Part shown: positions 11,101-24,830 of the stretch, piece after piece
How positions within the stretch are numbered: the stretch's first letter is position 1
How the letters are laid out: the number at the start of each line of letters is the position of its first letter
From: Pelecanus crispus
Taxonomy: Eukaryota > Chordata > Aves > Pelecaniformes > Pelecanidae
Assembly: GCF_030463565.1 (NCBI RefSeq)
Contig: NC_134643.1
Coordinates: 217,424,583-217,488,582, forward strand
DNA: 64,000 bases
Direction: 5' to 3'
Program-made: the position numbers and the translations under genes
The notes under the pieces: generated by a model
What the model saw: only the letters and a program-made list of their open reading frames with translations
Told to the model about the DNA's origin: nothing
The model's database searches: none

Positions 11101-14100
11101 GCTAGAGGCAGTATCTTCCCTCTGGTGATGGTATGATGCTGCTCTTTACACAAAGATTGATGTAGGATTCTGTAGGGTAGAAGACAGCTCTCTGAGCAGA
11201 GGAGAAAAATCCAGCAACTTCCTTTCCAGTCTCTGCTCCAAAGTCTTTGATGTCTAAAACATCTGACTCCAAAAACAGTTAGAAGGTTTAAAAAAAAAAA
11301 ATCGTGTCTTATAGTCAAAGTAGTTGTTTATTTTTGAACTGCCTTTGACTGCTACATTAGTGAGACAAAGAACCAGGGTATTAAGCTCACAGAAAAAGAC
11401 CCACTGCCTGTTTATCTAGTTTTCTATGGCTTTGATCACATTAGGATTAGTAAAAACAGTAATACTTTGCTGCATTACATGAATACCGAAAGATTAAGGA
11501 TCTATCACTGATCTCCTTTTACAGACAGGATGTGAAGATACTGCAGCTTGTCCCTGCCACCAGTACTGAATTTTTGGACACTGATTTGTGAACTGTCCTT
11601 CTTCATATGGAAAATTCCTCTTTATTTTTATCAATCACAGTGGTGAATTGCTCCTTTTCACTGACACATCAACCATAAAATACCTAGGCTATGAAGTACC
11701 TTGGTGGTTCTAACATCTCATTTGCTATCACAGTGTCAGTCACCAACCTTAGTCAGCCACTACTGTTGACTTTCCTGGTCCACTTACTGAATTCATCAGC
11801 AAACACAAACTGGGCTTTTCCCCATTTTGCCTTTCTTGCTAAAAGGAACTTGCTGTAAAACTCTCGAAAGCCACTTCATTGACATCCTTCAAATCCTTCA
11901 GTATCATGCTTTCAAAAAAACTTGGCCATGCTTGTACCACCTATGATAGTTATTAATATCCTTTATATTAATTGCCTTGACTTCAGTCCATCTTCTTGTG
12001 GCTTTCCTGTCTTTGGAAAAGATGGAAAGTCACAGACAAGGATGATGTTAGCTGTGGTGGTGATGTTCTTAACATGAGTGGTTACTTAGATATAGAAAAA
12101 ACTGTCATTCTCCATGTGTATTCACTCATTGAGAATGTTTCTTTTAAGTGTGTTTTGTAAACATAAACACATGAATCTTGGTGTAAACCAGCAATGCCTT
12201 TTTAGATACAATATTGCCAGACCTTTTCCATATTATGTCAGCTTTATTACCTCTGGAATGAAACCAATGCAAAAGCAAACTTTCCAGCCCCCAGGCTAGG
12301 TTACCCCAAGGAACTGACATTTCTAGGAAGTTTGTTCTACTATTCAGAGTTAATTCATTTTAGTTCATTGAAATAACAGGAAGACAATTTTTAATGTAAC
12401 AAACAGTTTAAATAACAAGCAACTCTAAAAGTTATATTACAAAATGGTTTTGGTTTCTTTTCTTTTTTTTATATGGCACAATAAAGGCACTCATTATACA
12501 TCAGTTTATGACTCCCTTATGTTTCTTTCATTTGTATGGTTTGATAATCAAAGCATGAGAAATGTCCAGCCAAATAAGAATTGCACTGATCACACTTTGG
12601 TACACGTCTGACACTCCTTTAAAATATCACTGTCTAGGCTAGCTTAAAATAATGGAAGTGACGGAAGGGCAGTTGTGATTAGAAATGTTATATAACACCA
12701 ATACTTTGTCAATTATTCTTGCTTTCAGAAAGTAGATGTGCTATATGAGTTGTGTGAACTAATGCAGAGCACTGTTGCAAATCTCCAAGTGTTGGGTTCT
12801 TTTTAAATTTCTGCAACTCTGCACACATAAGTCATTCTTGCTGCCTTTGTTCCTGCAGAAGGAAGGTTGCGTGAGCAAGCACTGTTCCTCAAAATACATG
12901 GCTATTTACTTTCTTTGAACAATAGAGGTTCTAAATACCAGTTCTTCATTTCTATAGCAAAGACAAAGAATAAAGCTCAATGGGAAACCTAAAGTCAAAT
13001 CTTATCTTGGCATTCACAGTTGTGAATTCTATCATTTAGAAATGGAACAACAGGTAAACACTCAAAACATTCCCCAGTGAGAATGACAGTTTCTCTGTGG
13101 TAGGTACAGATTCTTTGTTTGATGAGAACAATTTTATTCTACTGCACTGGGAGTTCTTTATTTCAAAAGATAAACTGTATATATTTTTATAGCTACAGCA
13201 ATCATAAAAAAGGAAATGGATGTAAAAAGTGTTCCTATTAGGTACTTAAAATTGAAAATAATGATGCTTACAAATATTGTGGGACATAAAACAAATGGAT
13301 AAAAATATAAAATGCTGTCGGGATCTTTAAGATGCATTTTCCAATCTATCACTACAATGGTTTCTTTGATTGTGGCTATAACAAAGAGGTGTTATTTTCA
13401 GTAAATATATATTTGTCTTTATACATACATAAGCATGTGTACTGTGGTTTTTTGTTAAAAGGGATTGAAGTTTAGGATTCTGGCTATACAAACAGCAGTC
13501 ATATGATGCACAGGTTTGCCTGGAAGATGGGATGAACTGTTGTAGCACTCCTGTGTTAGCACTGCTCAGTGAGTGATGCCTATTTTTGTCTCCTGGGGGA
13601 TGCGGTGACCACCAGGTGCTCAGCACTCTCACCCAGGCATGACTTGCCCTTGCAGTATATCTGTCCTACCTAACACCTGGCTGGTTGGTGCATAGCAGAT
13701 GATGACTGCAACATGCTAGTGGAATTACTGCTCTCAGCTAAAAGAGTAAAAATTTCTATTAGTGCAACTGTTCAAACTCCTATGAGATACACATGTATTT
13801 ACTAATCCTACTAAACCTCTTAGAAACATTTCAATAGGTTTTGAGGTGACTCTGGCTGTGGGCACCACTCCCCTTCTTCCTTTTTTCCTTCCCTGCCCAA
13901 ACTTGTTGAGACACCAAAATGTTCCTTGAGAACTATATCTCAAGGTAAGGCTGCTAGACTCCCCGTTTCTCATCCACTTTATTAACATGCAGGATTATCC
14001 CTGCTCTGCAAGCCTCTACATTCCTCACCTTCTGAGATTGCTAATCTCAAATGCTCAGCAGCACTGCTCTAGGGAGTGTTATCCCTCAGGGAGGAGAGAA

Positions 14101-14288
14101 GGGATGTGTGGTTTGCTTCTAGTGCCATCTCCTTCCAGCTGCAGGAAAAGGAAGCCTATGCAGACACCAGAGAGTACTGGGAGGAGACACAGGTGTAGCA
14201 AGGGCAGTTGGTACAGAAGTAGAACATAGGCTGGAAGTCATGGATTCTGTAGTAGACTTCGGACATAGCTATGTTGGTACAGCATTTT

Positions 14289-14317
14289 CTACTACTACTA
14301 GAACTACTACTACTACT
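14289..14317. repeat. (CTA)n microsatellite
   Basis: Imperfect run of CTA/ACT units interrupted once by GAA. Intergenic. Confidence 0.9.
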
Positions 14318-17152
14318 GAATCACAATGAAAACTATCTTCCAAATTTGTTCCAAAGTGGAAATTATAAAAATCTTGTTTTGGAAAAGCATAAAGATGGTT
14401 TTAATTTTTATAGTTACATTTTGTAATGTCTTGTTAACATTTATCACATCTTCTTGAAACATACCACAGCATGTCAGAAGAAACACTATGAAATTCTGTA
14501 TCTCAGATTACAACAGTCATTGAATAGTAATAAAAGTATCTGATTTTCTGGATACATCTGGTCCTACTGTAATAGTGTGGCATGTCACACAAAAGATGCA
14601 GGTAAGCACCTGGTGAACTAATTTAAGGAGCAGCAGTTTTCAACAAGTTGTGTTAGCTTGTTAATGTGCTACTCAGCAGCAATGTTAGGAGCTGGGACTG
14701 CAACTGCAAATTTATACTTGTTATTTGTGCTCTACTGCTTGTGGCAGAGTCAAGATATGACTTGTGCTCTTCTTCCTCTTTGCTGCCTGAATTTTACACC
14801 ATTTAGTGCACTGGATGAGACTTTCAATGGCATGTCCACACTCCAGGCTGCCCTGGAAACTGGTGGTAGGGAAATACAGGTCTAAATCTCCTTGGACTGA
14901 GGAAAGAACACGTAGGTTCAATATCAGATGCCGCTCAATGATAAGCTCTAGATCTAATGGTCATCTTCAGTCATCTGGGATTCATTCAGTTGTTTTCTTA
15001 CTTGCTCCACTACCACCATGGACTATGTTTTGGTTTCTTGGAGTGAATTCATAATCTGTTTCCAAAAAAAACCTTAATGAAGGACCTACTTCCAAAAAAG
15101 AGCTGAAATCTTTACAGAGATCAACTGTTATAAATTGATCAAGTTGCTGTATGTCCAGAAATTTTAGATGGGTACCTAAAGTCCCTCAAAGTTTCCCTCA
15201 AAGATGTCTTAGCAGAGGATGATGTATCCAGGACAGTCTAGATGCAAGTAGCTCTACTTGCAGAGAAACCTGATGAGAATGTGTCTGTGATTTCCTTTAC
15301 CAATGTGTAGCAAAACAAGGAAAGGAGAGAAACATTGAGAATGAAAGTGAGGAGCAACCATCTAATAAAAACAATTTTCTGCTGAACTAGCTTTTTGCTA
15401 TTAAAAGCATTAATTCTTGTCAAATAAAATCTTATAATTTACAGGCTTAAAAATGCCAGTATCTTAGTGTTCCAGCACTCTCCTTGTAGACACTGGGGAA
15501 TGTTATCTGATGAAAGACCCTGGCATTGAACTGAAAAATTTATTTCCTTTGGGAAGCAATTTAATTACAGAAAAATGTTTTTCATTTTCACAGAAAATTC
15601 ACTATATCTTCTTTGTTTATTTCTTTTGGTCTCTGATGTCAGTCAGTTACCTTTACTGGCAGGAAAATGTAAATGCATTTCATTCCTGGTAAGTGTATTG
15701 CACCTTCCCCTAGTGTCCCTTAATCAAATAGCAACATTTGCTTTGTATTAAATTATTGAAAGATGATGCTGTTTACTGAACTTTGGATTTTAAACAACTC
15801 TATAAATCTTTCCACTCTAAGTTCTTTAAAATTAATTAATATTAACTGTTTAGTTGATACTGCAATTCACATTTTTGGCTTCCAAAGTAGATGATGATAG
15901 CTAAAATTCCACTGAGGGTAGAGGGCAATAAAAAGAACATCTGAAAAATCTGCTCAAGAATACTTGATGTATCATTCATCATCTAAATGATTTAATGTGT
16001 TTCAAATTATGTATGTGAGAGAAAAAAACTTTTGCTTTTTAATAACATTTAAAGAGTGAAACTGCTTTTAGGCAACAAATAACCAAGTAAGCAGGAATTA
16101 CTGCTGTAATTCCAAAAGCCCAACATAACTGAAAATAGATGTTATTCATCTATTCTAGTTTATAAAGTGTTCATAATACTTTAAACAAAAAAAGGATGAA
16201 TAATGATAGAAGAATTCTTACTTGGGGGAACAAAAGCATTTTTTTCAAGTTATATCTTTTATATTTTCTCTGAGATGAAAATTTGAATTACAGAACAATT
16301 AATTTTGAATGTACATGAATTGAAGAAACCACATCATTATTATCTACACTATTCCTTTATTTTTTGATCAGTGGAGCTAGACTTGTAGAAAGAAAAAATG
16401 TTTGAAGAAAATATGCATGAAGAAACCAAGCACTTCCAGATACAATAAGTACTTGCAAAAAATGTTTGTTCATAAAGAATGTACATTTATATTTACCTAG
16501 CAAGGGATCTAGTAACAAAAAAGATTATCTTTGTATGTAGTCTATATGCTTTTTTCGTCAGCTACCGATCTTGATACTCTTATTCAAGGTGTCCCAGCTT
16601 TTCTATTTCTTCCATTTGTTACTTTTGTTTTTAGATTGCAATACTTTCATGTGCAAATGTAAACTTTGCTCTTCTTAATCAGTAGGTAGTGAACTCTGCC
16701 CTGTAATAAATTCAGCTTTGGCACACTTGCCTTTTGGAGCAGTAATGTGCCTCTTTTCTGGGAATATTTCCTTTCAACAACCTTTTTCATTGATGACCTC
16801 AGTGACTTCTTCTGTGCTTCTCTTAAATGAGAGAAATGAGGGAAGTGAGTTTGGTTACAGCCCTTAGTTTCAGCGAAGCTTAACATAATCTGCAGTGGCA
16901 CTGTTCTCACGGGGAAGCCTTTGGCAAACATATTTTGGACCTGCAATACAGAAAGGTGACTTCAGCAAATTTTTCAGAGGCACCACGTAAGTAAGGAAAA
17001 AGAGAACAGTGCTGTCATAAAACATGGTCGCAGAGATACTAAATGGTTGTGGAAATAGTTCACTTACTGCATAGCTGAGAAGTGTGTGCCATGCAAGAGT
17101 GTTTATTTCTCAGTTGTGGAATTTATTTCACACAAACTCAGACCCAGCTTTC

Positions 17153-18015
17153 ATAGAATCATAGAATCATAGAATTGTTTAGGTTGGAAAAGACCTTTAA
17201 GATCATCCAGTCCAACCATTAACCTAACATTACCAAGGCCACCACTAAACCAATTAAGGGTAGAGTAGTAATTTCATGTTTCCTGGCTTGGTGGATGGAT
17301 TATTTTTTAATGAAAGTAAAAACTAGGAATCATTGAGGTTGGAAACGATCTTTAAGATCATCAGTCCAACCATGAACCCAACACCACCATGTCCACTAAG
17401 CCATGTCACAAAGTGCCACATCTACAGATTTTTTGAACGCTTCCAGGGATGGTGACTGCACCACCTCTCTGGGCAGCCTGTTCCAGTGCTTGACTACTCC
17501 TTCCATGAAGAAATTTTTCCTAATATCCAATTTAAACCTTCCCTGACACAGCTTGAGACCATTTTCGCTTGTCCCATTGCTTGTTACTTGGCAGAAGAGC
17601 CCAACACCCACCTCACTACAACCTCCTTTCAGGTAGTTGTAGAGAGCAATAAGGTCTCCCCTCAGCCTCCTCTTCTCCACACTAAACAACCCCAGTTCCC
17701 TCAGCCGTTCCTCATAAGGCCTGTGCTCTAGGCCCTTCACCGGCTTCATTGCCCTTCTCTGGTCACGCTCCAGCACCTCAATGTCTTTCTTGTGCTGAGG
17801 GGCCCAAAACTGGACACAGTATTCCAGGTGTGGCCTCACCAGTGCCAAGTGCAGGGGGACAATCACCTCCCTGCTCCTGCTGGCCACACTATTTTCATCC
17901 TTGGTGACAATGTTCCCCCCACATCCAGCAAAGGATGGAGATTCTCCTTGGCTCTCTTTTCATTGTTAATGTATTTGTAAAAATATTTTTTATTATCTCT
18001 TACAACAGTGGCCAG
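17153..18015 (-). mobile_element. CR1 LINE with internal deletion, minus strand
   Basis: 17153-17890 is a minus-strand CR1 3' part with doubled 3' module. It has an open C-terminal ORF2 frame (17396-17887, with [15 protein letters not shown] [13 protein letters not shown]). Beyond 17890 the sequence jumps to a part that normally lies 5' of the reverse transcriptase, reading [20 protein letters not shown] on the minus strand (about 17900-18010). The catalytic core between is missing, so the copy suffered an internal deletion of several hundred bases or more. Confidence 0.85.
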
Positions 18016-20002
18016 ATGATGGTGTTGGTTGGTTCAGTTTAAGTAGCCTCATCAGAAACTGTGCCTCATTAATTTGTAAGGGTTTGTGTAATGCCTGCTG
18101 TTCCAGAGGAATAAAGAACATTAACTCTAATATAAGTCCTTATTATACAATGAGGAGACCTTCAGCTTCTCCCAGAAGACTGTCTAGTAAGAAAGCCCAA
18201 AATAGTTTCAGATAACTAAGACTTGTCCTAACTTTCTACCTAGATACTTTGCACAAGAATGGCATGGTCTGAAAAAAAAGTCATAGCATCAGTTACAAGC
18301 ATATCTATCTATGCAAGCAAATCATAAACTTATAGATATTCAATAACACTTAAATGTATTATTAAACTTTAAATGCATTTAAAATTAAAGTTCTCAAGCC
18401 AGCAGCATTTTGTGCCAAGGTTTGTCGTAATGACTATGTCTGATAAAACTGGCTCTGATTACTCAGAATACAGAGGGGAGAACAAGGAGAAATACCAGCC
18501 ACATTTTGTTCCCAGTCTAACTGACATAATTTCACACACTTTAGTAATGTTGCTTCTCATTTCCTCCTGTGCAAGATTTTGATTCAAGAAAGCACTTACA
18601 TATGTGCTGAAAGCCGGCACCGAGCAAAGAAATCCCTTTACTTAACTGTAAGCAAAGTTAGACTGGACCTCAGTGCTTGGTTTTTTTCAAGTTAAATGTG
18701 TGCCTAAGATCTTTACTGGATGAGAGCCTAATTGAATAAAATAGGGGATTCGAGTCTATCCCATACAAACTTCTCCATAATGTTCACAATCTTTCTTTAA
18801 ACTATCTTGCCTGATACAGTTTACCTTGTCTTAGCACCAAATGCAACATGATCCGCAGAAAGTTCCACATGTCATTGGGCTTCATCAAACTGAACAGTGG
18901 GTGGGCATCATCTAACTTTGTGAGATTGCCTCTGTAGGTCATACAAAGCAAGGAATATGAGTTAAATTTGCAGTGCAGTTAATTGCCAAGTAAGAATATT
19001 AAGTATTACTTCTACAAAAATAGTTGAATTCTGGAGTAAGGCCCCATAATTGTGTCAATAATAGGCGCATTCTCAAGAAAGTTCAAGAGGATTTTAATTA
19101 AAAGAAAGGGAGAAACATTGTGTTTAATATTAAATTGAAAATAAAACGTCAGAAATAACTTAGCAATTCTGACCCAAAAAACTGCTACCAAAAATGGAAG
19201 GAGTGGTGAAGTCAGGACAGTGCCTGACTGTTGGGAGTCCTCGGTGGCACTCCCCAGCTGTTGTAATTATTGCTGGAAGGTGTGTTTGGACTGGAAGACA
19301 TTTTCTGAAACTGGATCATTTAATAGTCTTCCACTTACTCTGGAAGATATTATACAGTCCTTTTCATAAAACAATAGAGCTGTAACTTTTAACGAGTTCT
19401 TTTTTTTCCTACTATTCTTACTGGAGAGCCATTCCAGCACTTCACTGCACCTCATCTAGTTTCCAGGCTAAATATAATCATGAACAGGGTATAAATATTT
19501 ATTCACGTACTGGTGTTCCCCTTTATTTAAAGAGTGGTCGAGTGCTTTCCCTTATTAGTGTTTACACTTTTACTGCCAACTGCAGTTGCTTTGTCTGACT
19601 GAATCCCATACCACCATTTGCCTCCCAGCTGAGCAGATCTTGCTCTTTCACCATGTTTGCATTACTCCTCAACTCCCCAGCAAGTGCAGCTGTATGGCAT
19701 AGTCAACTTTTCTCCCTTAAGTTTATACTACTGGCCTGGCAGGTTTCAGTCATTGCTTATGTGTTTCTGTGTTGTTTTTTTTCTTTTTTTTCCGGTACTG
19801 TTACAACCTTTCATCTGCACGTGGGCATTTGGAGATTTTTGTATCTCCGGCAATAGTATGTATTCTACTTCAGATTCCCTATCTGTACAGGCAGCAAGAG
19901 GCAACTTGAAGGCAGCCTAAAGGCATCTTTCAGAAGGCAAACTTTTTAAGACAGAGTAATTAGGGGAGAAATATCTACATAGCTCTTTTCTGCATTCCCA
20001 TG
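18016..20002. other. Intergenic DNA, nothing recognised
   Basis: AT-rich sequence between an internally deleted CR1 and a solo LTR. No gene or repeat identified by eye. Confidence 0.5.
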
Positions 20003-20487
20003 TGTGCTGGTTTTGGCTGGGATAGAGTTAATTTTCTTCATAGTATCCAGAACAGGGCTATGTTTTGCATTTGTGCTGAAAAAAGTGTTGATAATACAGG
20101 GATGTTCTAGTTATTGCTGAGCAGTACTTACACAGATATCCCACACCATATGGCAGCGTGCTCAGCATGTAAAGCTGCAGGAAGAAGAAGGAAGGGGGGG
20201 ACGTTCGGAGTGATGGCATTTTGTCTTCCCAAGTAACTGTTATGTGTGATGGAGCCCTGCTTTCCTGGAGATGGCTGAACACCTGCCTGCCAATGGGAAG
20301 TAGTGAATGAATTCCTTGTTTTGCTTTGCTTGCATGTGTGGCTTTTACTTTACCTGTTAAACTGTCTTTATCTCAACCCTTGAGTTTTCTCACTTTTACT
20401 CTTCCGATTGTCTCCCTCATCCCACTGAGGGGGAGTGAGCGCACAGCTGTGTGGGGCCTTATTGCCAGCTGGGGTTAAACCACAACA
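20003..20487 (+). mobile_element. Solo LTR of an avian endogenous retrovirus (ERVL-like)
   Basis: 485 bp bounded by TG and CA, starting TGTGCTGGTTTTGGCTGGG and ending TTAAACCACAACA. It is flanked by the 5-bp target duplication CCATG (19998-20002 and 20488-20492). There are no retroviral genes, so it is a recombination-derived solo LTR. It is the same family as 56415-56983 and lies 6.2 kb upstream of NOX4 exon 1 in the same orientation. The 5-bp duplication suits class III ERVL-type elements. Confidence 0.9.
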
Positions 20488-23400
20488 CCATGGGAAATTC
20501 TTCCTCAAATGTGGAGACAGCAGTGAACTTCCATCGAATTAGTCTATACAAGTGATTTGAGCAAGCTTTATGAAGACAAATGTAACCCCAGATTAAATAA
20601 GAGTAATAAAGTTGGCCAAGGCACTTTTTAAAGAGGATTCTGAGGTGTGACAATGTCACTAGGCAAAGAATGACATCTTCCTCAGGTGGGAATTTCTAGT
20701 ATCTGGGATATCTGACCAAATTTTGGCCACTTTTTCTCTTGCTGTATCAAAAGTGCTTTCCTGATTTTACTTGTTCTGATTATGGGTAAAAGTCAGCTTT
20801 AGTCCTCAGAGCATCTTTGTTAGCTTCGTGCCCTCCTATGCTCTTGTCAATTTTTTCCTCGCCCCACTAACTTTGTAGTAAGGGTGCAAACACCAGTTTG
20901 GCAGAGTTAATGTGGAAGAACGTGCCAATCTCTTAGATCTTCTGAGGAAAAAAGTTTTTCCAAGAATTGAGGAATTATGACTGTTTACTCAATGTTGATA
21001 TTGATGATGCTTGCATAAGCATGTTGTTGAATGTTGTACTGTAGATTTTAAGAGTTTCTGTAAACTATTCTCTGTAAACTCTAAGAGCTGTAGCTTGTAC
21101 TGTAATTGTTTAAATTTTTTCACTTAACCAGGACTGACATGTTCTCGATGAGCCCCCTGGGAAACTTGGGTACTGCAGATTATTTGGCACTGACCTTTGT
21201 GTCCTGGCGCTGAATCAGGATGCCCAGGCACAATGTTAGCATGCACTACATCACCTTGGGATGCAAGCTACTGGAGATGTAAAAGAACGTTTTATTTCTT
21301 GTCTTAAATTATTGCTGCGCACTCTTAACCAGCTCTCCCCTTCTACCTGACAAGTGACTGTGCTGATATGAAGCATTTCTTGCCCAGCTTTTACTTTTTT
21401 CATGGATTGTTCCAAGACTCAGTTGTTAGTGATTCCACTAAAGCGCTGGCCTCTCTTTGAACAATATCGCTTTTTTATTAAGTGCATATCACAAGGGACT
21501 GTTATTCAGTGGTAATGTGTTAGTGTGATTGTTCAGTAACTTTTTTCCCACACCAGCTCTGTTCCATAGCTTTTACTCATGGTCTGGAAGCATTAATAAT
21601 CTTCAGTGCAGTGCTACAGCTAAATTGGCAAATGCAGTAACTTGGCATATAAACAGAGGAGTATCCTGTAATGTATTAAGATACTTGTACTCCTACCTAT
21701 TATTGAGTCTGGTTTTGGACTGTTGTATGGAAAGAAGAGGTTTCCTCTTCAGAAAGGAAGATGAAATATCTACTAAAATCCCTCCAACTCTGGAAACCTT
21801 GTCTCTGAGGGAAGAATTAATAACTAAATGCACAGTCTATTCCATTAACCAGGAAAAAGATAAAAAGGTGACTTGAAAGTAAGTTATATGAAACTGAAGA
21901 GAAAAGGGATTTCTAAGGGTAGATTCATTTCCGTGTAACAGCAAAATACGTGATAATGCCTCTGTTCCCAAAATGGTTTTAGTCCTGTTTGGTCTAAAAA
22001 TACGGTTCATCCACAAAAAAAAGAAAGCAAAGAATGATGAATTAAGGGATCATTTAGCTTGGTAGGTTGTGTTTATTTCCCTCTTCAAAGGTTTTAAAAT
22101 AAGGCTAGCAATTTTTTTCTTAAAAAAGAACTGCTGAAGCTCAAACAGAGTTGATTGGCCAAATACAGAAATAATTGTTTGAGAATCTCTGGAATGCCAG
22201 TTTGAGGGAATATAATAGCTCCTTTAACCTCTAAAATCAATGCAAGATATATTTTAACCCCTGTACTATTCTCAGACGTGGTCCCTGCTCATAGTGAAAT
22301 TAAGGAAAGGCCCATAAATTCAGTGGAAGGTGGATTGGACCTAAAACTTTTTAAATGGTATGAGATGCTGCGTGTTAATGATCCATAGATATGTGGTTCA
22401 ATTCTGTAATAAGTGTTCAAGAAAACCTTACAAAGAATTGGAAAAATAAATATAACTGACATTCCTCTGAAATGGTTGCGGAATGCACTCCAGCTGTATT
22501 TGTTATACACATTTTACCCATGTGCTATGTGCTTGCATTCTTTCATAATGAACGATGTTGCCGTGTGTTGGAGTTGTCATGCTGTCTTTCTGTGCAGGAG
22601 GTTATTTGAGGACAAAATACTGTAGGACCTCCTGTCATATTTTTGAACTTGTAGCATGGAGCTGAGCAGTGGCTAAATGGCTTGGTTTAGGAGAGAGTTT
22701 CAATGGAAGCAAAACACAGCCTGCTAATGCTACCAGTGCACTCATGCCTTTCTGCCCGTTTTGCTGTGTCTACGAGAATTGAGGATCAGATCTTCATCGC
22801 TCGTTGTCTGACTTTTCATTAGAAGTTTTTGGGCATAAATTTTACTTTTCTAGTAAGGTAAATTGTGGGCCATGCCTAATGCTCCCAAACTCTACGGCAG
22901 CAGTAAATAATGCATTACCACGAATCACTGCAGCTTCACTGAAATTAATAAACTTGGCTGTCACCCAACTCTGGAGAAGCATTTCACCCTAGGGAGGCCT
23001 CCGAGTCCATCAGGGAGCATAGAAGAAAGCAAGTTGATCTTGTGGTATGCAGCAAATGTAAAGATCCAGTTTCAAAAAAGGAATGAAATGACACAAGATG
23101 TAATGCCATAAAAGCCATATGCCATTGCACAGGATATTACTCCCATGGCACGGATCTTAAGAGTGATATACATTTTGATTGCTATTTTACCCTTATGTTG
23201 TGACTACACAATAGAGTTATAGGAAAAAGTTATAAAGGCAAACAGCATGTAGCTTAAATTTAATGAGAAAGTTTCTAAGAAATACAAGAAGTTCTTTTGT
23301 GGGGAAACCTTTCTCTTTTCTTCTGTGATTGCAGTCTTCTCCTGAGCATTTTGAATTTTGAAATTTGCTCTACATTTTTTCTTCCAGTGGAAACAAAAAA

Positions 23401-23554
23401 TGAACTAGCATCACAAATCTCCTTTTCCTAGATGATCCCCTCCCTTCCTTAGATGTGTGCTGTTACCACTTGGCCAGCAGCCCTTTCTGATTTTCTTTGA
23501 CCTCTCTCTTTTTCATTCCTGGCTGCACAGTGGCTCACTTGGAGATTGTTTCCT

Positions 23555-23690
23555 TCCTTGACCCCAGTGGAGGGCAGTGGTTAGGAAACTTTCCTGGGAT
23601 GTGAATGCAATGGCTTCAGTTCTCTGAGAAAGGTCCAGCTCTTCCACTGTTGGGCCAGTTCTCTAATCACTCAGCTATTATGCAGAAACT
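23555..23690 (-). repeat. Ancient tRNA-like (SINE) fragment, copy 2
   Basis: On the minus strand it begins with AGCTGAGTGATTAGAGAACT (A-box-like) and ends with CATCCCAGGAAAGTTTCCT then AACCACTG. The end resembles the inverted start, as in an old reptile repeat with similar inverted ends. Highly diverged. Confidence 0.45.
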
Positions 23691-24729
23691 GCAACTTTCC
23701 TGTTTGCTGTAACGAAATCGGTGCCAACGTTTCCTTCTCCTCCCATGAACTCAGTGTTAAGGGTAAATACTCTGCGAAGACACACTGGATCAACAACCTT
23801 AGGGATGCAGGCAGAATTTAAGGGCCTGTCTGCCTAAATCTAGATTGCAACAGGGCAGAAGACAAGGTGCCTGGTTCGGTCCCCAGGCTGGAAGGACACA
23901 ATGTTGTGCTCACAACACGTACAGTCACTGCAGGAGCTGGCAGGATGATTGTGATATTCTGAGATGGAGAAACCTGGAAGTTTAGGTGATTTGGCTCTTG
24001 ATCACTGCCAGATACATAAGCAAAATTCAGGCACCAGAAATGTTTTAAGCCATGTCTCTAATATTAACTACAACATTCAGCAGTGTTGTAAAGTACCTGA
24101 ATAAAGCTCTGGGAGAGTAGATTTGAGTGTTGCGGATGTTGATGGCAAGTAGACATGGAAGGCAAGTGTGCAGTCAGTGTGACTTTGCTGATGCAGTAGA
24201 AGCAACCTTATCAGAGAAAGTTTGTGCTCAGTCTCTAAGAGGGACTGCCTGCCTTGACAGTGGTCTGTCCAGCTGGTAGGATGAAGCACAAAGATTGTGA
24301 TACCTGGAGAATGGACGTTCAGGAGGCAGCAAAGAGATGAACTGGTGCTCAAATGATATTTGAGAGTCATGTTACAACTTTTCTAATTATGCAGCTTATA
24401 AGTAGCATCTATGGCCATTTCTGAGTGCTCTTACCAAGCAGTTCAAAACACATGCTCACATACCTCTGGGGTAGTTTAAAACAGAGAAAGTAGACAGAAA
24501 ACTTCTGGAGACCCCTGGGAAGGCATGATTTAGCCACTTGCAAACGCAGCCTTTTCCATGGAGGAAGGACGCAGTTGTATTAGTGCGGCACTGGTCTCTG
24601 CCAGCCTCTTCTTGGGATACTGATTCAAAACCCTTTGTTGTTTCCAGGGAGAAAGAAAAAGGGGATGTTTTCTACAAAAACACACTCCTTGCTCTGTACC
24701 TAGATACGATGTAGGATCCAGTGTCAACT

Positions 24730-24830
24730 GGAGCATGAGTCATGTACTCTACATGCATTACGGCGCTTGCGAAGTGGGCAGTGATGTACAGTCGCTGATG
24801 CATGAGTCATCAGCTTCATGTGAGTGGGCA
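24730..24830 (+). promoter_or_regulatory. Possible distal element with two AP-1-type sites
   Basis: TGAGTCA occurs at 24736-24742 and 24803-24809, each within GCATGAGTCAT and each followed some 30-50 bases later by GTGGGCAGT. This looks like an old imperfect duplication. It lies about 2 kb upstream of the NOX4 ATG. TGAGTCA is the AP-1/NF-E2 core, and AP-1 input to NOX4 has been reported in mammals. Function here is inference. Confidence 0.35.

Larger units (their letters stand above)
10491..17152. other. Intergenic DNA, largely featureless
   Basis: Holds a tRNA-like relic (11030-11100) and a CTA microsatellite. Frames are at most about 101 codons and resemble no family. Confidence 0.55.

Noticed and set aside
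19998..20492. Full endogenous retrovirus
   Set aside because: Only one LTR between matching duplications; no internal coding region. The same holds for the LTRs at 32544 and 56415.
21529..21876. 115-codon frame as a possible gene
   Set aside because: No family resemblance, low-complexity start, and no supporting exon structure.
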